Notes under the pieces: generated by a model
What the model was told of the DNA's origin: nothing
What the model saw: only the letters and a program-made list of their open reading frames with translations
The model's database searches: none
Position numbers and translations under genes: made by a program
From: Lysobacterales bacterium UBA2790
GTDB lineage: Bacteria; Pseudomonadota; Gammaproteobacteria; Xanthomonadales; Xanthomonadaceae
DNA length: 19,023 nucleotides
Reading direction: 5' to 3'
Assembly: GCA_002352135.1 (NCBI GenBank)
Contig: DEHW01000161.1
Span: forward strand, 13,668-32,690
Shown: one piece after another, positions 14,966 to 19,023 of the stretch
How positions within the stretch are numbered: position 1 is the stretch's first letter
How the letters are laid out: each line of letters begins with the position of its first letter

Positions 14966-17380
14966 ATGCCGAAAGCGTCACATTTCACGCCGAGTTTCAC
15001 ATTGGTCCGCCCGTGGCTATTGGGCATGCTGTTGCTTGGTTCGTTGGCCGATGCGACCCCGCTGGGTTTCCGAGGCGTCATCGAGCCGCCGGACGTCGGC
15101 GAGGGGGACGATGGCGACCTTTTTGGCAGTGCTGTGGCAATTGGCGGCCCCACGTTGGCTGTGGCCGCGACGGGCGACATGGATGGCGCGCTGGGCGAGC
15201 GCACGATCTCGCTGTTTCGCCGCGTGGAGGGAAGTTACCTGATTGACGGCAAGATTCAGGGTGGCCCGGGTTACTCGCAATCGTTGGCGGTGTCGCCTGA
15301 CGGGTCTTCTGTGGCGAGCCTGCTGATCGACGCTGACAACCAATGGCGGGTTCGCCTGCATTGCCGACGCACCGATGGACTCGGCTGGGAACTCTCCCAA
15401 ACCATCTACTCACCCGCGGGCTTCAGCGCGCCCACCGACGCCTTCGGCCGGAGCCTTGCCTGGGACGGCAATACCCTGGTTGTCAGCGCAGACGAGTACT
15501 CGCAGCCTTTGGCACAGCAAGGCCGGGTCCACGTGTATACGATGGACGGCGATGGCACGCTGCAGCTGCGCGATACCCTGCTGCCCTCCAATCCGGTGAC
15601 GATGGGTCGATTCGGCTTTTCCATCGCCTTGCTCGACGATCTGATTGCCGTCGGCGCGGTCGGCGAATCAACGCCCAACGGACCCGGCACCGTCTACGTG
15701 TTCACTCGCCATCCCACATTGTTGGACTGGTCACAGAGCGCGCGACTCATAGCACCGCAGACCAGTTCAATCATGAACTTCGGCGGAAACGTGCAGCTTG
15801 CCAAGCTACCCGCGTTGGGCAGCCTCGCTGAAACACCGACGTTGTACGCCAGCGCACCAGGTTTCGACAGTTTCACGGGTCGGGTGTATCGATTCGAGCC
15901 TGTCCAAGGCGGAGCCTGGGCATGGATGGACACATTCGCCGCGCCAGCGTCAGCGCCTCCCCGCTACGGTGCCGTTCTGTCGGCACAGGACGACACTCTG
16001 GCGATCGCATCATCGCCCTACGTGGGCGTTCCAAACGAGATCGCCGTGCACGAACGACAGGGCAACGGCGCTTTTGCGCTGGCGCACACCTACAAGCAAA
16101 CGGCCTTTCCCCAACCATGGCAGGCCGAGAGCATCCGTCTCAGTCGAGACGACAGCACAAGCAGACTGTTCATCGGCTTGCCAACCGCTGACGTCGGCAG
16201 TCGCATCGACCAGGGCAGCGTGCTGGTGGCAACACGCGGCGCATCCGGATGGCCTGCCTATCTGACCGAACAGGTCGATACCGGGCCTTCTGCGGCGGAC
16301 TCGAACTTCGGCAACAGCATGGCCATTTCTGGTAACCGTGCGGCGATGGGTGCCGAATGGCACCACGTGGGATTCAATGCGCAGCAGGGTGCCGTTTACC
16401 TGTTCCACAAGACTGTCGGTGGCGAGTGGAATGCGGGTCCGCGCATCGTCGCACCGGATGGATCAGCCGGTGACAACTTTGGCGCGCGAATCGCTTTGCA
16501 GGGCGACACGCTGGCCGTTTCGACCCCCGGGGACGATAGCGGGGCTACCAGCAATCTCGGTGCGGTCTACGTCTTCGTGCGCACGGGTGAGTCGTGGACA
16601 TTGCAGGGCAAGCTCGAAACCTGTTTTGGAATCGGGGAAGACGCCATGGTGGGACAAACAGGCCTGTCACTTGGTGGTGATCGCTTGGTGTTTTCCAGTC
16701 CGCCGCCGCAAGGCGCATGCGTCTACCGCCGCAACGACGGCGTGTGGTCGCTCGAACACGCGTTTGGCGGTAACGACTACAGTGGCTTGGCGATACTGTC
16801 ACCGGATGGGCAGCGATTGTTGCTTGGGCAAAGTGCCAATTTTGCCTTGCGACTTTTCCGCCATGATGGGAATGCATGGACGACCGAGGCGGAGATATTC
16901 CTGGATGGTCCCGCCTCCATTTGTTGCAATCAGGTCAGCTTTGACGGGCAACGCCTTGTGGTCAAAGGCACTCAGACACAGCCCAATCTCTCGCCCGCCC
17001 TGCGGACGTTCTCCCGCCTTGGCAACCTATGGCTTCCCGAGGCGACACTGGTGCCCTCGCTAGCCGACGCCAGCTTTGGTGCGGCCATCGCGCTCCATCA
17101 GGATGCGATCATCGTTTCTGCACCGGAGCTCGGTTCGGCCGGCACCTTCTACCGATTCCTGCGTGAGGACAATCAGTGGGTCGAGGAGGGCCGATACCCA
17201 CTTCCCGAATCGGTCAGCTACAACGGGTTTGGCTACGCCTTGGCCGCATCGTCGGAGAGTGTTCTGGTCGGCGCATATGTGCGCGATGGCACCACACTGT
17301 TCAGCAATCCACGGGAAGGCGGCGTCTATGTGTACGAGGTTCCCGGCCCTCGGGTCTTTTCGAACGGCTTTGAGGACTGA
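14966..17380 (+). CDS. Large secreted FG-GAP beta-propeller protein with C-terminal F-S-N-G-F-E motif
   Basis: An 804-residue protein with a signal peptide (hydrophobic core about 16-28, cleavage expected after SLADA at 30). About twelve FG-GAP-like units can be read, so one very large or, more likely, two propellers in series. Examples are LFGSAVAIGGPTLAVAA, AFGRSLAWDGNTLVVSA, RFGFSIALLDDLIAVGA, NFGNSMAISGNRAAMGA, NFGARIALQGDTLAVSTP, SFGAAIALHQDAIIVSAP and GFGYALAASSESVLVGA, most followed by a G-x-VYVF-type strand. The middle units (about residues 550-660) are more degenerate and carry paired cysteines (CFGIG to GACVYRR, and SICCNQ). The end is PGPRVFSNGFED, the tail seen in the two divergent propeller genes; the blade type matches the 456-residue neighbour. 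The ATG at 14966 follows CGGAGA. The gene ends 27 bp from the convergent kinase gene. Ligand and function are unknown. Confidence 0.88.
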   Translation: MPKASHFTPSFTLVRPWLLGMLLLGSLADATPLGFRGVIEPPDVGEGDDGDLFGSAVAIGGPTLAVAATGDMDGALGERTISLFRRVEGSYLIDGKIQGGPGYSQSLAVSPDGSSVASLLIDADNQWRVRLHCRRTDGLGWELSQTIYSPAGFSAPTDAFGRSLAWDGNTLVVSADEYSQPLAQQGRVHVYTMDGDGTLQLRDTLLPSNPVTMGRFGFSIALLDDLIAVGAVGESTPNGPGTVYVFTRHPTLLDWSQSARLIAPQTSSIMNFGGNVQLAKLPALGSLAETPTLYASAPGFDSFTGRVYRFEPVQGGAWAWMDTFAAPASAPPRYGAVLSAQDDTLAIASSPYVGVPNEIAVHERQGNGAFALAHTYKQTAFPQPWQAESIRLSRDDSTSRLFIGLPTADVGSRIDQGSVLVATRGASGWPAYLTEQVDTGPSAADSNFGNSMAISGNRAAMGAEWHHVGFNAQQGAVYLFHKTVGGEWNAGPRIVAPDGSAGDNFGARIALQGDTLAVSTPGDDSGATSNLGAVYVFVRTGESWTLQGKLETCFGIGEDAMVGQTGLSLGGDRLVFSSPPPQGACVYRRNDGVWSLEHAFGGNDYSGLAILSPDGQRLLLGQSANFALRLFRHDGNAWTTEAEIFLDGPASICCNQVSFDGQRLVVKGTQTQPNLSPALRTFSRLGNLWLPEATLVPSLADASFGAAIALHQDAIIVSAPELGSAGTFYRFLREDNQWVEEGRYPLPESVSYNGFGYALAASSESVLVGAYVRDGTTLFSNPREGGVYVYEVPGPRVFSNGFED

Positions 17381-17407
17381 TTCGGCAGGCCGCTCTTGCG
17401 CGATACA

Positions 17408-19023
17408 TCAGTCGACATTGGCTTCCATGCAGCGCTGCACCAGGGCATGCGCCGATCCCAGTGCCATTTCGCCAAACCGTTGGCAGTCGCGACGGACGCG
17501 CGTCGCCGCATCCTGCTGTCCAAGCCTCTCCTGAACCTTGGCCAGTTCTCGGCTGACATGAAGATACTGCCGAGACGCCTGCCTTCCGCCTTGCTGCAGG
17601 CGAGCGTGCAGATCGCTCAACAAGTCCGCGGCAGACTGCCACTTTTGCGCGCTCAACAAGGCCTGTGACCAGGTCAACCCGGCGTCGATGGTGCTGCGAT
17701 GATCACGGCCAAAGACGCGATTGGCCGCCTGCCAAGCACTGCTGGCCATCGCCTCGGCCTCCGCTTGGCGGTGCGCCACCAGCAACGCGTAGGCGAGACC
17801 GATCCGGTCATCAATCATCGGGGGACTATCGACGCCGAGCTTCACCTCATGCAGACGGAGATTGGCCTCGAACTGACGGATGGCAAGCGGACTCGGATCT
17901 TTGTTGACGAGTGACCAGCCATAGACGCGCCGCGCGAGCGCGGTTAGTGGATGCGCCTCGCCCAGGCGTTGCACGGAACGCGCCACGCCTTGTGCGGCAA
18001 TCCGCTGGGCAGCGGGAAAGTCGTCCGCCTCCATGCGCAGCGTCGCCAGGCGGCGCAATGCAATGGACTCGGTCGCGGCATCCAGCAACTCCGGATCACT
18101 CAGGACATGAGCAATTCGCGCCTCGATACGCGCCAACAATTGGGGCGTGGAACGCTGCAGCGAGAGACGGACCTCGGCCTCGGCCAGACAGAAGGCGACA
18201 AATGCAAGCAACGAAGGCGAGGCATCCGTGCGCTGAAGCCGCTGCAGCAAAGCCTCGACCTCGTGGACAGCGATCTCGGCATCGCCCGCCATCGCACGCC
18301 AGCGAAGCGCGTCGGCAGCCAGTCTCGATGCGGCTTCGGATTGCGGCGCAGTACTCTCGGCAAGTTCGGCCGCACTCTGCGCCAGCTGTGCCGCCTTCTC
18401 GTCATTACCGAGATCGCCTTCCAGCCCAGCCAAGGCACTCAGCAAGTCAGCACGATCCAGCGCGGACAACTCGATTCGATGCTCGGCCAAACCCGGTGCC
18501 ACATCGAGCAGCTGCCGCAGGCTGGCATGCGGACCCAAACTTGCCTGGGATGCCAACCCAAGCAACTCACGAAGAAAGTCACTGACCCGTTCGGCCCGTC
18601 GCTGTGCCGCCTCGGCACTTTGTTTCGCCTCCTGCGCGCGCCAGTACCCCACGCTGCTGACCATGCTGATCGCCGTCAACCCCACCACTAACAGCCAGCG
18701 GGCGCTGCGTCTGGCACGCTGCAAAGGGGCACGCTGCAGGCGCGCAATGCGGGCGCACAGCGCACTCGCGCTGGGCCGTGCACGCGGATCCGTAGCAAGC
18801 AGATCGTCGATCAGACGTCGCCAGTCACGTCCGAGTTGTGCGGGAAGCCGCCCTTCGCCAGGAAATCCACCACTCGCTGCGCGAAACAACAGGACGCCTA
18901 GCGCATAGAGGTCTATCGCGGCAGTGACCGGCTCACCGCGTGCCGCTTCCGGCGCGAGATAACGCGGCGTTCCGGCAGTCAGGCGGGAAGGCTCGTCGTC
19001 GCAGGAGAACCCAGCACCAAAAT
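17408..19023 (-). CDS. Transmembrane Ser/Thr protein kinase with helical (TPR-like) C-terminal region, N-terminus outside the window
   Basis: The frame stays open to the right edge (first complete codon at 19021), so 537 residues of a longer protein are visible. I translated the edge by hand: it begins FGAGFSCDDEPSRLTAGTPRYLAPEAARG, which fits the end of a DFG motif, the activation loop and the APE motif of a Hanks-type kinase, followed by AIDLYALGVLLF (subdomain IX) and LLATDPRARPSA (subdomain XI). After the kinase domain come a basic juxtamembrane stretch and one transmembrane helix (about 109-127). An Ala/Glu-rich helix with QRRAERVSDFLRELLGL leads into about 370 residues of helical repeats rich in Ala and Leu, TPR-like in spacing (for example GRDHRSTIDAGLTWSQALLSA). 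A TTG at 18889 is in frame but lies inside the kinase domain and is not the start. Such kinases often lie beside an ECF sigma factor gene; that position is outside the window. It ends 27 bp from the convergent propeller gene. Confidence 0.85.
   Translation of the reverse strand, partial: FGAGFSCDDEPSRLTAGTPRYLAPEAARGEPVTAAIDLYALGVLLFRAASGGFPGEGRLPAQLGRDWRRLIDDLLATDPRARPSASALCARIARLQRAPLQRARRSARWLLVVGLTAISMVSSVGYWRAQEAKQSAEAAQRRAERVSDFLRELLGLASQASLGPHASLRQLLDVAPGLAEHRIELSALDRADLLSALAGLEGDLGNDEKAAQLAQSAAELAESTAPQSEAASRLAADALRWRAMAGDAEIAVHEVEALLQRLQRTDASPSLLAFVAFCLAEAEVRLSLQRSTPQLLARIEARIAHVLSDPELLDAATESIALRRLATLRMEADDFPAAQRIAAQGVARSVQRLGEAHPLTALARRVYGWSLVNKDPSPLAIRQFEANLRLHEVKLGVDSPPMIDDRIGLAYALLVAHRQAEAEAMASSAWQAANRVFGRDHRSTIDAGLTWSQALLSAQKWQSAADLLSDLHARLQQGGRQASRQYLHVSRELAKVQERLGQQDAATRVRRDCQRFGEMALGSAHALVQRCMEANVD

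Noticed and set aside
17951..18691. Plus-strand open frame (246 codons) opposite the kinase gene
   Set aside because: Antisense to the kinase repeat region; Gln/Arg-rich, no domain motif, no ribosome binding site of note.
18887..18889. TTG as the start of the kinase-type protein
   Set aside because: The frame continues upstream without a stop to the window edge and encodes the kinase activation loop and APE motif.
1..19023. CRISPR arrays, tRNA or rRNA genes, insertion sequences, phage genes, attachment sites
   Set aside because: No direct repeat arrays, tRNA-like cloverleaf, transposase or integrase motifs were seen; nearly all sequence is explained by housekeeping or exported-protein genes.

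Overview
The window is GC-rich, densely coding bacterial chromosome with no RNA genes, insertion sequences or CRISPR arrays. The gene content suggests a gammaproteobacterium, most likely of the Xanthomonadales/Lysobacterales. Pointers are a BaeS/BaeR-like two-component pair, enterobacterial-type GlgC and GlgA, an RluE-type pseudouridine synthase, a lipid-A-associated GT39/GT2/LAB_N gene set, and several secreted beta-propeller proteins ending in F-x-(N/D)-G-F-E. This placement comes from protein resemblance recalled without a search, so it is an inference.

Layout. Positions 1-2204 (+) hold a three-gene operon for envelope glycolipid modification: the 3' end of a GT39 membrane glycosyltransferase, a GT2 polyprenyl-phosphate glycosyltransferase and a duplicated LAB_N membrane protein. 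Facing it, and overlapping its tail by 17 bp, is a BaeS/BaeR-like sensor kinase and regulator operon (4322-2188, -). Next, all on the minus strand, come an exported intradiol dioxygenase with two extra N-terminal repeats (6133-4529), the glycogen genes glgC and glgA (9017-6262), a secreted protein of unknown function (9877-9140), and a possible operon of an exported methyltransferase-like lipoprotein, rluE and a small lipoprotein (12105-10011).

The last third (12211-17380) holds three secreted beta-propeller proteins. Two are translationally coupled on the minus strand and one is divergent on the plus strand. All three share the same short C-terminal motif although their propellers differ in type. 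The window ends with most of a transmembrane Ser/Thr protein kinase with a helical-repeat C-terminal region (minus strand), whose N-terminus lies beyond the right edge.

Working together: the left operon probably builds or moves a lipid-linked sugar for lipid A or another envelope glycan, and the adjacent BaeSR-like pair senses envelope stress, though no regulatory link is shown. GlgC and GlgA make ADP-glucose and the linear glucan. The propeller proteins look like exported proteins sharing one C-terminal tag, which is the most interesting possibly undescribed signal here. No stretch longer than about 210 bp lacks a gene; the largest gaps are 4323-4528 and 14790-14965.
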